Source: Phocoenobacter atlanticus (GTDB lineage: Bacteria; Pseudomonadota; Gammaproteobacteria; Enterobacterales; Pasteurellaceae). From it: a stretch of 64,000 bases of DNA. The notes under the pieces were generated by a model that saw only the letters and a list, made by a program, of their open reading frames with translations, was not told where the DNA came from and made no database searches. The stretch lies in NCBI RefSeq assembly GCF_030764225.1, contig NZ_JASAXH010000002.1. One strand, 5' to 3'. Position 1 is the first letter of the stretch. Each line of letters opens with the position of its first letter. Positions 52,196-60,252 of the stretch are shown in pieces. A program made the translations under genes and the position numbers.

Positions 52196-53383
52196 TTATT
52201 TTACAGTAACACGAGCAAATTTACGTTTACCGACATTATAAACCGCCGTTGTGCCAGTCTTGATCGTTAAACGTGGATCTTCCACTTTCTCGCCATCAAT
52301 TCGCACACCGCCACCTTTTACAGAACGCATTGCTTCTGAGGTTGAAGGCGATAATCCCGCCTCTTTCAATAGGCTCGCTAATCCCATCTCGCCTTCAAAG
52401 GTAAATTCAGGCATTTCATCTGGCATTGCCCCTTTTTGGAAACGGTTGATAAACTCTTGTTCCGCAGCGTCAGCGTCAGCTTCCGAGTGGAAACGAGCGA
52501 TAATTTCTTTGGCTAACAGAATTTTCACATCACGAGGATTGCGACCAGCGGTTACTTCTTCTTTGAATTTTGCAATTTCTTCTAATGAACGAAATGAAAG
52601 CAAGTCGTACCAACGCCACATTAACTCATCAGAAATTGACATCACTTTACCAAACATCTCGCTTGGCGTGTCAGAAACACCGATGTAGTTACCTAATGAT
52701 TTAGACATTTTTTTCTCGCCGTCTAAGCCTTCAAGCAATGGTAATGTCATTGCAACCTGTGGTTTTTGACCGTTCGATTTTTGCAATTCACGTCCTACCA
52801 ATAGGTTGAACGTTTGGTCTGTTCCGCCTAATTCTACATCAGCTTCAAGGGCAACTGAATCGTAACCTTGTAATAATGGATACATAAATTCGTGGATTGC
52901 AATAGATTGATTATTTGCAAAACGTTTTTTGAAATCATCACGTTCTAACATACGAGCAACGGTATAGTTAGATGCAAGGCGAATCATTCCTTCTGTTCCC
53001 AGCTGGCTTAACCATTCTGAGTTAAATACTACTTTGGTTTTTTCAGGATCTAAAATTTTGAAAATTTGCGATTTATAGGTTTCCGCATTGCGTAACACAT
53101 CTTCTTTGGTTAAAGGTGGACGAGTCGCATTTTTACCTGACGGATCGCCAACCATACCCGTAAAATCCCCAATTAAGAAATACACTTCGTGACCTAACTG
53201 CTGGAATTGACGTAATTTATTTAACACCACCGTATGCCCTAAGTGGATATCTGGTGCGGTTGGATCTGCTCCCAATTTAATACGTAATGGACGATTTTCT
53301 TTTAATTTTTCAATTAAATCATTTTCTGAATAAATATCTTCTACGCCACGTTTTAATTCGGCAAGTTGAGTTTCAATAGACAT
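52196..53383 (-). CDS. tyrS: Tyrosyl-tRNA synthetase
   Basis: Charges tRNA-Tyr. Class I HIGH variant HLGHTVVLNK near residue 47 and KKMSKSLGNYIG near 229; C-terminal S4-like domain from about 330 (GVRIDGEKVEDPRLTI). 395 aa is the TyrZ-like/long form of the family. Its leader contains an upstream minus-strand terminator that probably belongs to a separate small RNA. Confidence 0.96.
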   Translation of the reverse strand: MSIETQLAELKRGVEDIYSENDLIEKLKENRPLRIKLGADPTAPDIHLGHTVVLNKLRQFQQLGHEVYFLIGDFTGMVGDPSGKNATRPPLTKEDVLRNAETYKSQIFKILDPEKTKVVFNSEWLSQLGTEGMIRLASNYTVARMLERDDFKKRFANNQSIAIHEFMYPLLQGYDSVALEADVELGGTDQTFNLLVGRELQKSNGQKPQVAMTLPLLEGLDGEKKMSKSLGNYIGVSDTPSEMFGKVMSISDELMWRWYDLLSFRSLEEIAKFKEEVTAGRNPRDVKILLAKEIIARFHSEADADAAEQEFINRFQKGAMPDEMPEFTFEGEMGLASLLKEAGLSPSTSEAMRSVKGGGVRIDGEKVEDPRLTIKTGTTAVYNVGKRKFARVTVK

Positions 53384-53452
53384 ATATTTCCTTTATTTAA
53401 GAAGTTTAAAATGAACATTTGGTTATTATAACGAGAATAGAAAAAAAAAGCG

Positions 53453-53489
53453 AAAAAAAGCACCTTATCTTGTGGGGGTGATAAGGTGC
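53453..53489 (-). terminator. Rho-independent terminator of the Fur-linked small RNA
   Basis: GCACCTTATC / GATAAGGTGC, 10-bp perfect stem with a C-rich 10-nt loop (ACCCCCACAA) on the minus strand, followed directly by seven T. Confidence 0.88.
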
Positions 53490-53526
53490 AAAGAGTTGGA
53501 GTGATTACCTATTATTTTTTAAGTGC
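53453..53526 (-). ncRNA. Predicted Fur-repressed small RNA
   Basis: A minus-strand unit of about 74 nt with all control elements. A promoter, TTGCTC (53553-53558) and TATCAT (53531-53536) with a 16-bp spacer, overlaps a Fur box at 53530-53548. Transcription would start near 53524-53526, and the terminator ends at 53453. Two C-rich single-stranded stretches (CACTCCAAC at 53495-53503 and the CCCCC loop) could pair with Shine-Dalgarno sequences. No convincing coding sequence is inside; an 11-codon frame overlaps the promoter. This arrangement is that of RyhB and of the Fur-regulated RNAs reported in Pasteurellaceae. Whether it is the same RNA cannot be decided here. Confidence 0.68.
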
Positions 53527-53529
53527 GCT

Positions 53530-53548
53530 AATGATAACAATTATCATT
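53530..53548. promoter_or_regulatory. Fur box
   Basis: AATGATAA-caa-TTATCATT; against the 7-1-7 consensus TGATAAT-n-ATTATCA it has one mismatch. It overlaps the -10 of the small RNA on the minus strand and lies about 160 bp before sodA on the plus strand, so it may control both. Confidence 0.8.
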
Positions 53549-53552
53549 GACA

Positions 53553-53558
53553 GAGCAA
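53553..53558 (-). promoter_or_regulatory. -35 element of the small RNA promoter
   Basis: TTGCTC on the minus strand, 16 bp from the -10 TATCAT. Confidence 0.5.
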
Positions 53559-53706
53559 TATAATTTACAATCATTTACAAACTATAATTCTATATCTAAC
53601 AATAAGAAATTATTGTTATGTTTATTTTTAGTCAAAAAAATGTTAAGGTTATTAACTAGTATTTCAAATCAATTACATTTATTACGTTTTATTTTAGGAG
53701 TGAACA

Positions 53707-54327
53707 ATGACATATATACTGCCGGCATTAGATTATGATTACGATGCATTAGAGCCACATTTTGATAAATTAACAATGGAAATTCACCATTCAAAGCATC
53801 ATCAAGCTTATGTAAATAATGCAAATGCTGCTTTAGAAGCAACACCTGAATTATTAGCATTAACGCCAGAAGAACTTATTGCTAATTTAGATAAAGTGCC
53901 TGAAGAAAAACGTACAGCCGTGCGCAATAATGCAGGTGGACACGTGAATCATAGTTTCTTTTGGAAAGGTTTAAAAACAGGTACTGTGTTAGGTGGAAAA
54001 CTAAAAGAAGCCATTGAGCGTGATTTTGGTTCTATTGAAACATTTCAAACCAAATTTGAACAAGCTGCTGCTACACGTTTTGGTTCTGGTTGGGCGTGGT
54101 TAGTGATTGAAAATGGTAAATTAGCCGTTGTTTCAACACCTAATCAAGACACACCACTAATGGGTAAAGATGTTGCTGGGGTTTCTGGTACGCCAATTAT
54201 TGGTTTAGATGTTTGGGAACACGCCTATTATCTCAATTATCAAAACCGTCGTCCAGACTACATTAAAGCATTCTGGAATGTTGTAAACTGGGATGAAGCA
54301 GAACGTCGTTTTCAAGCGTTAGTATAA
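53707..54327 (+). CDS. sodA: Manganese superoxide dismutase
   Basis: Dismutates superoxide in the cytoplasm. Metal ligands: His near residue 27 (MEIHHSKHHQAYV), His near 81 (NAGGHVNHSFFWKGL), and Asp and His in DVWEHAYYLNYQNRRPDYI near 168. The GSGWAWLV and downstream residues fit the Mn type. 206 aa. AGGAG before the ATG. The Fur box upstream suggests iron control. Confidence 0.95.
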   Translation: MTYILPALDYDYDALEPHFDKLTMEIHHSKHHQAYVNNANAALEATPELLALTPEELIANLDKVPEEKRTAVRNNAGGHVNHSFFWKGLKTGTVLGGKLKEAIERDFGSIETFQTKFEQAAATRFGSGWAWLVIENGKLAVVSTPNQDTPLMGKDVAGVSGTPIIGLDVWEHAYYLNYQNRRPDYIKAFWNVVNWDEAERRFQALV

Positions 54328-54356
54328 TTAAGTAATTACTAGGAAGTGTTCTCAAT

Positions 54357-54500
54357 TCAAACATATTTACTGTTGATCGCCAAAATTATCTTAAACAAGG
54401 TACAAAACGTAGGTAATATCTCAGTCTCATTAAGTTTTTTAGCGTAGTAGATAGTTTTGGCATCGATTTTTCGGAACAGAGAGATTTTTTGTGATTACTG
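54357..54500 (-). pseudogene. Possible gene remnant between sodA and yqiA
   Basis: This 314-bp gap contains a minus-strand frame of about 45 codons with protein-like composition (SLFRKIDAKTIYYAKKLNET, then EILPTFCTLFKIILAINSKYV and a stop). It has no start signal and no family that I recognise. It may be a decayed transposase or a chance frame. The rest of the gap shows no clear signal. Confidence 0.25.
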
Positions 54501-54641
54501 TGTTAATCATTGTTTGTTTAGAATGACTAAATCGAACAATGATTTTCCTGTACGTTTAAATAAAAGTGATGAAAAGAATTGATCATCTAAATTAAAAGTA
54601 TAAGCTTTAATACTAATATTATATTTATTGGTAATCTGATT

Positions 54642-55196
54642 ATGTTTCTCTATATTCACGGTTTTTTATCTTCATCAAAATCAACAAAAGCTCAGCAGTT
54701 AAAAAAATGGTTACAACAGCAGGGCAGAGAAGAAGAATGGTGTTGTCCCGATTTATCACCTAACCCTCAACTCGCAATGCAACAACTTCGAGAATTGATT
54801 ATTCACACTGAGAAACCAATTAAATTAGTTGGAAGTTCATTGGGTGGATTTTATGCTACTATTTTAAGTGAAGAGTTTGATTTAAAAGCTATTCTTATTA
54901 ATCCAGCCGTAAAAGTAGGTCAAGTATTGGAAAGTAGAATTGGTTCACATAAGGCGTGGCATTCTGATAATAATATTATTTTTACACAGCAAGATGTTGA
55001 TATTTTAAATAATATGGATGTGCGTGAAATCACTAAACCAAATAATTTTTTGTTAATGATTGAAAAAGGCGATGAAATTTTAAATTATCAATTAGCATTG
55101 ACACTTTATAAAGATTGTAACCAACTTATTTTTAATGATGGTAACCATAGTTTTAGTCGTTTTGAGAAAGTATTGGATTTAATGGATCAATTTTAG
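54642..55196 (+). CDS. yqiA: YqiA-family esterase
   Basis: Small alpha/beta hydrolase: YIHGFLSSSKSTKAQQLKKW at the N-terminus, nucleophile in VGSSLGGFYATIL (GxSxG) near residue 67, and the catalytic His in DGNHSFSRFE near 172. 184 aa, close to E. coli YqiA. The esterase activity is known for the family; the natural substrate is not. Here it stands alone, not with parE as in E. coli. Confidence 0.88.
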   Translation: MFLYIHGFLSSSKSTKAQQLKKWLQQQGREEEWCCPDLSPNPQLAMQQLRELIIHTEKPIKLVGSSLGGFYATILSEEFDLKAILINPAVKVGQVLESRIGSHKAWHSDNNIIFTQQDVDILNNMDVREITKPNNFLLMIEKGDEILNYQLALTLYKDCNQLIFNDGNHSFSRFEKVLDLMDQF

Positions 55197-55204
55197 TTTT
55201 TATT

Positions 55205-55235
55205 TTTGCAAATTTTTTACAAAATCTGACCGCTT
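55205..55235 (-). repeat. Single uptake-signal-like site
   Basis: TTTGCAAA near 55205 then ACCGCTT at the standard distance, between yqiA and lysS. Confidence 0.6.
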
Positions 55236-55318
55236 ATTTTTATTTTGAAATATCAATTTTATGGAAAATACAGTATAATCCTCCACAATTTTATGTATTG
55301 TAATTTGAAGGAAACAAA

Positions 55319-56824
55319 ATGTCTGAACAACAAAATCAAGAATTAGACTTAAACGGTGAGATGTTAGCTCGTCGTGAGAAATTAAACCATATTCGTGAGC
55401 AAGGAAATCCATTTCCAAATACGTTTCGTCGTGAAAATTTAGCCAAAGATTTACAAGGTACTTATGCTGAAATTGAGGGCGAAGTATTAAAAGAACAGCA
55501 CGTTGAAGTGAAAGTGGCAGGACGTATTATGTTACGTCGAGTGATGGGTAAAGCCTCTTTTATGACTATTCAAGATGTCAGTGGACAAATCCAGCTTTAT
55601 ATTGCTCGTGATAATTTGCCAGAAGGCGAGTATAACGACAAAGTAAAATTATGGGATCTTGGCGATATTGTTGGGGTTAAAGGTGAATTATTTAAAACCA
55701 AAACTGGCGAATTAACAGTTCGTTGTCGTGAAGTTCAACTTTTAACCAAAGCATTACGTCCTCTTCCTGGTAAATTCCACGGTTTAAGTGATCAAGAAAC
55801 ACGTTATCGTCAGCGTTATTTAGACTTGATTTCAAACGAAGATTCTCGTAATACTTTCTTAATTCGTTCAAAAGTGATTAGTGAAATCCGTCAATATTTC
55901 TTAGAAAAAGACTTTATTGAAGTGGAAACGCCGATGTTACAAGTAATCCCTGGTGGTGCGGCAGCACGTCCATTTATCACGCACCATAATGCGTTAGATG
56001 TGGATATGTATTTACGTATTGCGCCTGAATTATACTTAAAACGCCTTGTGGTGGGTGGTTTTGAGCGTGTGTTTGAATTAAACCGTAACTTCCGTAATGA
56101 AGGGGTTAGCGTGCGTCATAATCCTGAATTTACAATGATTGAATACTATCAAGCGTATGCAGATTACATTGATTTAATGGATAATACCGAAGAACTATTA
56201 CGCCGTTTAGCGATCAATATTTTAGGTACAACAACCGTACCTTATGGCGATTATACCTTTGATTTCGGTAAACCATTTGAGCGTATTTCAATGCACGATG
56301 CGATTGTAAAATATGGCAACGGTATTGCTCGTGAAGATTTAGATAATTTTGAAAAAGCTTGTGAAATCGCAAAAGGTTTAGGGATTGAAATTCAAAAATC
56401 TTGGGGCTTAGGTTCAGTAGTTAATGCAATTTTTGAAGAAGTTGCTGAACATAAATTAATTCAACCTACTTTCTTAACCTCGCACCCTGCAGAAATTTCA
56501 CCATTAGCACGTCGTAATGATGAAAATCCAGAAGTAACGGATCGTTTTGAATTATTTATCGGTGGTCGTGAAATCGGTAATGGTTTCTCAGAATTAAATG
56601 ATGCAGAAGATCAGGCTCAGCGTTTTAAAGATCAAGTTGCAGCAAAAGAAGCGGGTGATGATGAAGCGATGTTCTATGATGATGACTTTGTGGTTGCATT
56701 AGAACACGGTTTACCACCAACAGCGGGAGAAGGCTTAGGAATTGACCGTTTAGCAATGATTTTTGCAAACGCACCGTCAATTCGTGATGTGATTTTATTC
56801 CCAGCAATGCGTCAAAAAGTGTAA
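55319..56824 (+). CDS. lysS: Lysyl-tRNA synthetase (class II)
   Basis: Charges tRNA-Lys. N-terminal OB-fold (residues about 60-150, VKVAGRIMLRRVMGKASFM), class II motif 1 near 190, motif 2 with FRNEGVSVRHNPEFTMIEYY near 262, and motif 3 with GLGIDRLAMIFANAPSIRD near 475. 501 aa. AAGGAAA before the ATG. Single gene with a strong terminator; prfB is not adjacent. Confidence 0.97.
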   Translation: MSEQQNQELDLNGEMLARREKLNHIREQGNPFPNTFRRENLAKDLQGTYAEIEGEVLKEQHVEVKVAGRIMLRRVMGKASFMTIQDVSGQIQLYIARDNLPEGEYNDKVKLWDLGDIVGVKGELFKTKTGELTVRCREVQLLTKALRPLPGKFHGLSDQETRYRQRYLDLISNEDSRNTFLIRSKVISEIRQYFLEKDFIEVETPMLQVIPGGAAARPFITHHNALDVDMYLRIAPELYLKRLVVGGFERVFELNRNFRNEGVSVRHNPEFTMIEYYQAYADYIDLMDNTEELLRRLAINILGTTTVPYGDYTFDFGKPFERISMHDAIVKYGNGIAREDLDNFEKACEIAKGLGIEIQKSWGLGSVVNAIFEEVAEHKLIQPTFLTSHPAEISPLARRNDENPEVTDRFELFIGGREIGNGFSELNDAEDQAQRFKDQVAAKEAGDDEAMFYDDDFVVALEHGLPPTAGEGLGIDRLAMIFANAPSIRDVILFPAMRQKV

Positions 56825-56850
56825 TTCGTAACAGGTTGTAAAATAATTAA

Positions 56851-56888
56851 AAAAATCCCTTTTCTGTTGTTGCAGAAAAGGGATTTTT
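56851..56888 (+). terminator. Strong terminator of lysS
   Basis: 16-bp stem AAAAATCCCTTTTCTG / CAGAAAAGGGATTTTT with TTGTTG loop. Confidence 0.92.
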
Positions 56889-56954
56889 AGTTTATAAAAG
56901 AACACTTAGGTAAATAAAAATGTATAAATAGATAACAAGAATAAGGAATTATTT

Positions 56955-58346
56955 ATGACACAACAAGAAAATCTTGAAGAGCAAAATTTTTTGCATCAAC
57001 CTTCTTTTTTAGAGGCAAGTATTGTATCGGTAATAACAGTTGCGTTGCTTTCTTTTTTAATTATTGGAACAGGTTGGGCACCACATATTGGCATTGCTTT
57101 TGTTATGCTTTGTTTATTGATTTATGGGCGAGTAAAAGGAATTTCTTATAACAAAATGCAACAAGCAATGGCAGATTCGTTAATGTCTAGTGTGGGAGCA
57201 TTATATCTATTCTTTTTTATTGGTATTTTGGTTACTGCATTATTAATGAGCGGAGCAATTCCCAGCTTAATTTACTACGGTACATTATTGATGAGTGCCA
57301 ATTATTTTTATGTGTCAGTTTTTTTAATTACCGGAATTATTGGGATTTCATTAGGAAGCAGTTTGACTACTGTGGCAACTTTAGGTGTCGCTTTTATGGG
57401 GATTGGAGAGGCATTTGATGCCAATGCAATGATTACAGCAGGGGCAATAGTTTCAGGTGCATTTTTAGGCGATAAAATGTCACCACTTTCTGATACAACC
57501 ACCATTTCAGCTGCAACTGTAGATATTGATCTTTTTGATCATATCAAAAATATGTCACGTACCACAATTCCCGCATTGATACTTTGTTGTGCAATTTACA
57601 TTGGTCTATCCTCTTTTAACCATAGTGAAGTAGGTAATATTGCTCGTATTGAAATATTTAGACAGGCATTAAGGGAAACCAATTTAGTGCATTTAGTCTC
57701 TTTATTACCTTTTGTATTACTTATCTGTTTAGCGGTAATGCGAGTATCTGCAATAATGGCAATGATTTATACCTCATTATTAGCCGTTGTGATTGCACTA
57801 TTTTTTGGCTATAACGATTTCTCTCAGTATGGTACATATTTTTTCGCTGGTTTTGTTCCAAATCCTGAATGGGCACCTGATTTAGTACGAATGTTTAGTC
57901 GTGGTGGTTTACAAAGTATGTTCTTTACTTTAACTATTGTACTGTTAGCTGTGAGTATGGGGGGGTTATTATTTGCATTAGGTGTTATTCCTCGTCTATT
58001 AAAAGAAATAGCAGACTGGTTAAATAACCGTTTGAGAGCAACTATTGCCGTTGCAATGACTAGCGTAGGGGTAAATGTCTTAATTGGAGAACAATATTTA
58101 AGTATTCTGCTTTCAGGCGAAACCTTTAAACCCATTTATGATCGTTTAGGTTTAGAGCGTAAACATTTATCTCGTACTCTCGAAGATGCAGGAACTGTGG
58201 TCAATCCACTTGTACCTTGGAGTGTATGTGGCGTGTTTATTGCTCAGCAATTAAATGTAAGTGTAATTGATTACTTACCTTACGCATTTTTTTGCTATTT
58301 AAGTGTATTGATCACATTAGTTATTCCAAGTAAGCGGTCACATTAA
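56955..58346 (+). CDS. nhaC: Na+/H+ antiporter NhaC
   Basis: Inner-membrane antiporter of 463 residues and about 12 segments. Motifs: SSLTTVATLGVAFMGIGEAF near residue 140, GAFLGDKMSPLSDTTTISAA near 175, and DAGTVVNPLVPWSVCGVFIA near 415. It differs from lysW (37717-39243) and has no riboswitch. A single uptake signal overlaps its last codons. Confidence 0.88.
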   Translation: MTQQENLEEQNFLHQPSFLEASIVSVITVALLSFLIIGTGWAPHIGIAFVMLCLLIYGRVKGISYNKMQQAMADSLMSSVGALYLFFFIGILVTALLMSGAIPSLIYYGTLLMSANYFYVSVFLITGIIGISLGSSLTTVATLGVAFMGIGEAFDANAMITAGAIVSGAFLGDKMSPLSDTTTISAATVDIDLFDHIKNMSRTTIPALILCCAIYIGLSSFNHSEVGNIARIEIFRQALRETNLVHLVSLLPFVLLICLAVMRVSAIMAMIYTSLLAVVIALFFGYNDFSQYGTYFFAGFVPNPEWAPDLVRMFSRGGLQSMFFTLTIVLLAVSMGGLLFALGVIPRLLKEIADWLNNRLRATIAVAMTSVGVNVLIGEQYLSILLSGETFKPIYDRLGLERKHLSRTLEDAGTVVNPLVPWSVCGVFIAQQLNVSVIDYLPYAFFCYLSVLITLVIPSKRSH

Positions 58347-58362
58347 AGATAAAATTTGTAAA
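58332..58362 (+). repeat. Single uptake-signal-like site at the nhaC stop
   Basis: AAGCGGTCA then TTTGTAAA at the standard spacing, overlapping the last five codons of nhaC. Confidence 0.5.
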
Positions 58363-58396
58363 TTTGAAGTAAAGATCATTTTGAGTTTGTGTTTTA

Positions 58397-58486
58397 TACT
58401 AGCAGTACGACTTGTCTTAGTTTTAATTGCAAAAACCTTACCAATTAATTATAGAAACTAAATGAGTCTTAAAACAACTGCTAGTA
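58397..58486. repeat. Inverted repeat of about 90 bp, imperfect foldback
   Basis: TACTAGCAGT at 58397-58406 and ACTGCTAGTA at 58477-58486 are perfect 10-bp ends; the inner sequences (CTTAGTTTTAATTG against the complement of CAATTAATTATAGAAACTAAA) also match loosely. It resembles a small decayed foldback or MITE-like element. Confidence 0.4.
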
Positions 58487-58510
58487 ATTTACCCTGCAAA
58501 AGTATGGATC

Positions 58511-58570
58511 TTGTCCTGTTTATTACTATTAATTTATGAAAATTAATAGTAATAGTTTGCGGTTGTCCTG
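58511..58570. repeat. 15-bp perfect hairpin flanked by TTGTCCTG direct repeats
   Basis: TATTACTATTAATTT / AAATTAATAGTAATA with an ATGA loop at 58521-58554. TTGTCCTG occurs at 58511-58518 and 58563-58570 on either side. No T tract. Confidence 0.55.
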
Positions 58571-58648
58571 ATAGAAATAAAAAAGAATAAACATCTCTAT
58601 TTTATGTGCAGTTCATATTCTATACTTTTTATATACAGAAATTTTTAT

Positions 58649-59203
58649 TTATTCCACTTCTTCCAACTCATCCGCCATAGCACTCAAGGCATCGCGAGTG
58701 AGTTGGGCGAGGGCTTTGTAAAAATTGGTATCAAAAGCTTCGACTTTACCTAAAAACTTACTGGCACAAGGGAGTAAAAAACGTTGAAAAAGATCTTTTT
58801 GGGCTTCAACGGAATCAAGATTATCTTCAATCCAAGAGGCAGTTAAAAGTAGTAATGCGACGTGATCAGGATTTTCTAATACTGGCATTCCTCGTTGTTG
58901 GCGGAAAACTATAAAATCTTGAATATTGATATCATAGCTAGATATAGCGGTATCAATATTACCATTTTTTGCAAAAAGTTCGTTATAACTGACCGCTAGT
59001 TCAGTAGGGTTAGCGAGTTTTTCTATCGTATCTAAGGCTTTATCACTTTGAGTGTCAAGGCTTAATGCCCAATCTGAGCGTAAATTACCCTGTTTTAACC
59101 ATTCAAATAATTCACTTAAAATGGGATCGGTGGGGTCGCGGTAAAAAAGATTGCCAAATAAACGGCATAGTAATGAAAAATCGTTAATGGTGGTTTCGCT
59201 CAT
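58649..59203 (-). CDS. TorD/DmsD-family molybdoenzyme chaperone
   Basis: All-helical TorD-like protein: FSLLCRLFGNLFYRDPTDPI near the N-terminus, ELAVSYNELFAKNG near residue 87, and LLLTASWIEDNL near 137. 184 aa. The E. coli homologue in pattern is YcdY. Such chaperones guide maturation of secreted or metal-binding enzymes; the client here is unknown because no oxidoreductase gene is adjacent. Acidic C-terminus ADELEEVE. Confidence 0.72.
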   Translation of the reverse strand: MSETTINDFSLLCRLFGNLFYRDPTDPILSELFEWLKQGNLRSDWALSLDTQSDKALDTIEKLANPTELAVSYNELFAKNGNIDTAISSYDINIQDFIVFRQQRGMPVLENPDHVALLLLTASWIEDNLDSVEAQKDLFQRFLLPCASKFLGKVEAFDTNFYKALAQLTRDALSAMADELEEVE

Positions 59204-59271
59204 AATACTTTAAAATGACCTATTAGAATTAAAAAAGACATTATACACAAGATAAAGATAAGGACAAAAAA

Positions 59272-60117
59272 ATGAAATATATTGGTGCTCACGTAAGTGC
59301 TGCTGGAGGAGTAGAAAATGCGGTGTTACGAGCGGTTGAAATTGGGGCGAATGCTTTTGCATTATTTACGAAAAATCAACGTCAATGGAAAGCAGCACCA
59401 CTTAAGGTAGAAAATATTGAAAAATTTAAACGTTTTTGTCAGGCACATCATTTTAGTGCCGATCAAATTTTACCTCACGATAGTTATCTTATTAATTTAG
59501 GTAATCCTGATGCCGAGAACTTGGCTAAGTCTCGAGAAGCATTTATTGATGAAATGCAACGTTGTGATCAACTTGGTATTAAATTACTCAATTTTCATCC
59601 TGGTAGCCATTTAAATAAAATGTCTGAAAAAGACTGTTTAAGTCGTATTGCTGAATCCTTAAATATGGCAATTGCAACGGTGCCAAATGTCATTGCTGTC
59701 ATAGAAAATACCGCAGGACAAGGTACAAATTTAGGTTGGCATTTTGATCATTTAGCTGAGATTATTGAACAAGTAGATGATAAAAGTCGAGTGGGAGTCT
59801 GTTTAGACACTTGTCATACATTTTCGGCAGGTTATGATATTTCTAGTTTTAAAGGTTGTGAACAAGTATTTACTGATTTTGAAAATAGTGTTGGTTTTCA
59901 ATATTTACGTGGAATGCACCTGAATGGTTCAAAAACAGCGTTAGGTAGCCGAGTGGATCGCCATCACTCATTGCAAGAAGGAACAATTGGCATCGATGTA
60001 TTTAAATATATAATGAATGATAAGCGTTTTGATGATATTCCTTTAGTGTTAGAAACCATTAATCCTGATATTTGGTGCGAAGAAATTGCATTTTTGCATT
60101 CATTACAAGCAGCATAA
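59272..60117 (+). CDS. nfo: Endonuclease IV (AP endonuclease)
   Basis: Cleaves abasic sites in base-excision repair. Zinc ligands: HVSAAGGVENAV near residue 7, LPHDSYLINLGNPD near 68, NFHPGSHLN near 108, VIENTAGQGTNLG near 144, CLDTCHTFSAGYD near 178, HLNGSKTALGSRVDRHHSL near 215 and LETINPDIW near 260. 281 aa, as in E. coli Nfo. Confidence 0.97.
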   Translation: MKYIGAHVSAAGGVENAVLRAVEIGANAFALFTKNQRQWKAAPLKVENIEKFKRFCQAHHFSADQILPHDSYLINLGNPDAENLAKSREAFIDEMQRCDQLGIKLLNFHPGSHLNKMSEKDCLSRIAESLNMAIATVPNVIAVIENTAGQGTNLGWHFDHLAEIIEQVDDKSRVGVCLDTCHTFSAGYDISSFKGCEQVFTDFENSVGFQYLRGMHLNGSKTALGSRVDRHHSLQEGTIGIDVFKYIMNDKRFDDIPLVLETINPDIWCEEIAFLHSLQAA

Positions 60118-60193
60118 TAAGAGAATTAATATAAAACTCGTTTAGTATTAATATGTTGAGAAAAAATTCACATTCTATATAAATTCTTCTTTA

Positions 60194-60230
60194 CTGTTTA
60201 AAAAAACAGTATTACTATATATCCATACAG
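60194..60230 (+). promoter_or_regulatory. Tandem LexA (SOS) boxes of recN
   Basis: CTGTTTAAAAAAACAG at 60194-60209 is perfect for CTGT-N8-ACAG; CTATATATCCATACAG at 60215-60230 has one mismatch. Centres are 21 bp apart, directly before recN, as in other bacteria where recN has several LexA sites. Confidence 0.85.
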
Positions 60231-60252
60231 TGTTTTTTATAGGGTGTTTTTT

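Noticed and set aside
53490..53545. Leader peptide and attenuator for tyrS
   Set aside because: The 11-codon frame MIIVIISALKK has no tyrosine codons and its start lies upstream of the predicted transcription start, inside the Fur box. A small RNA terminator fits better.
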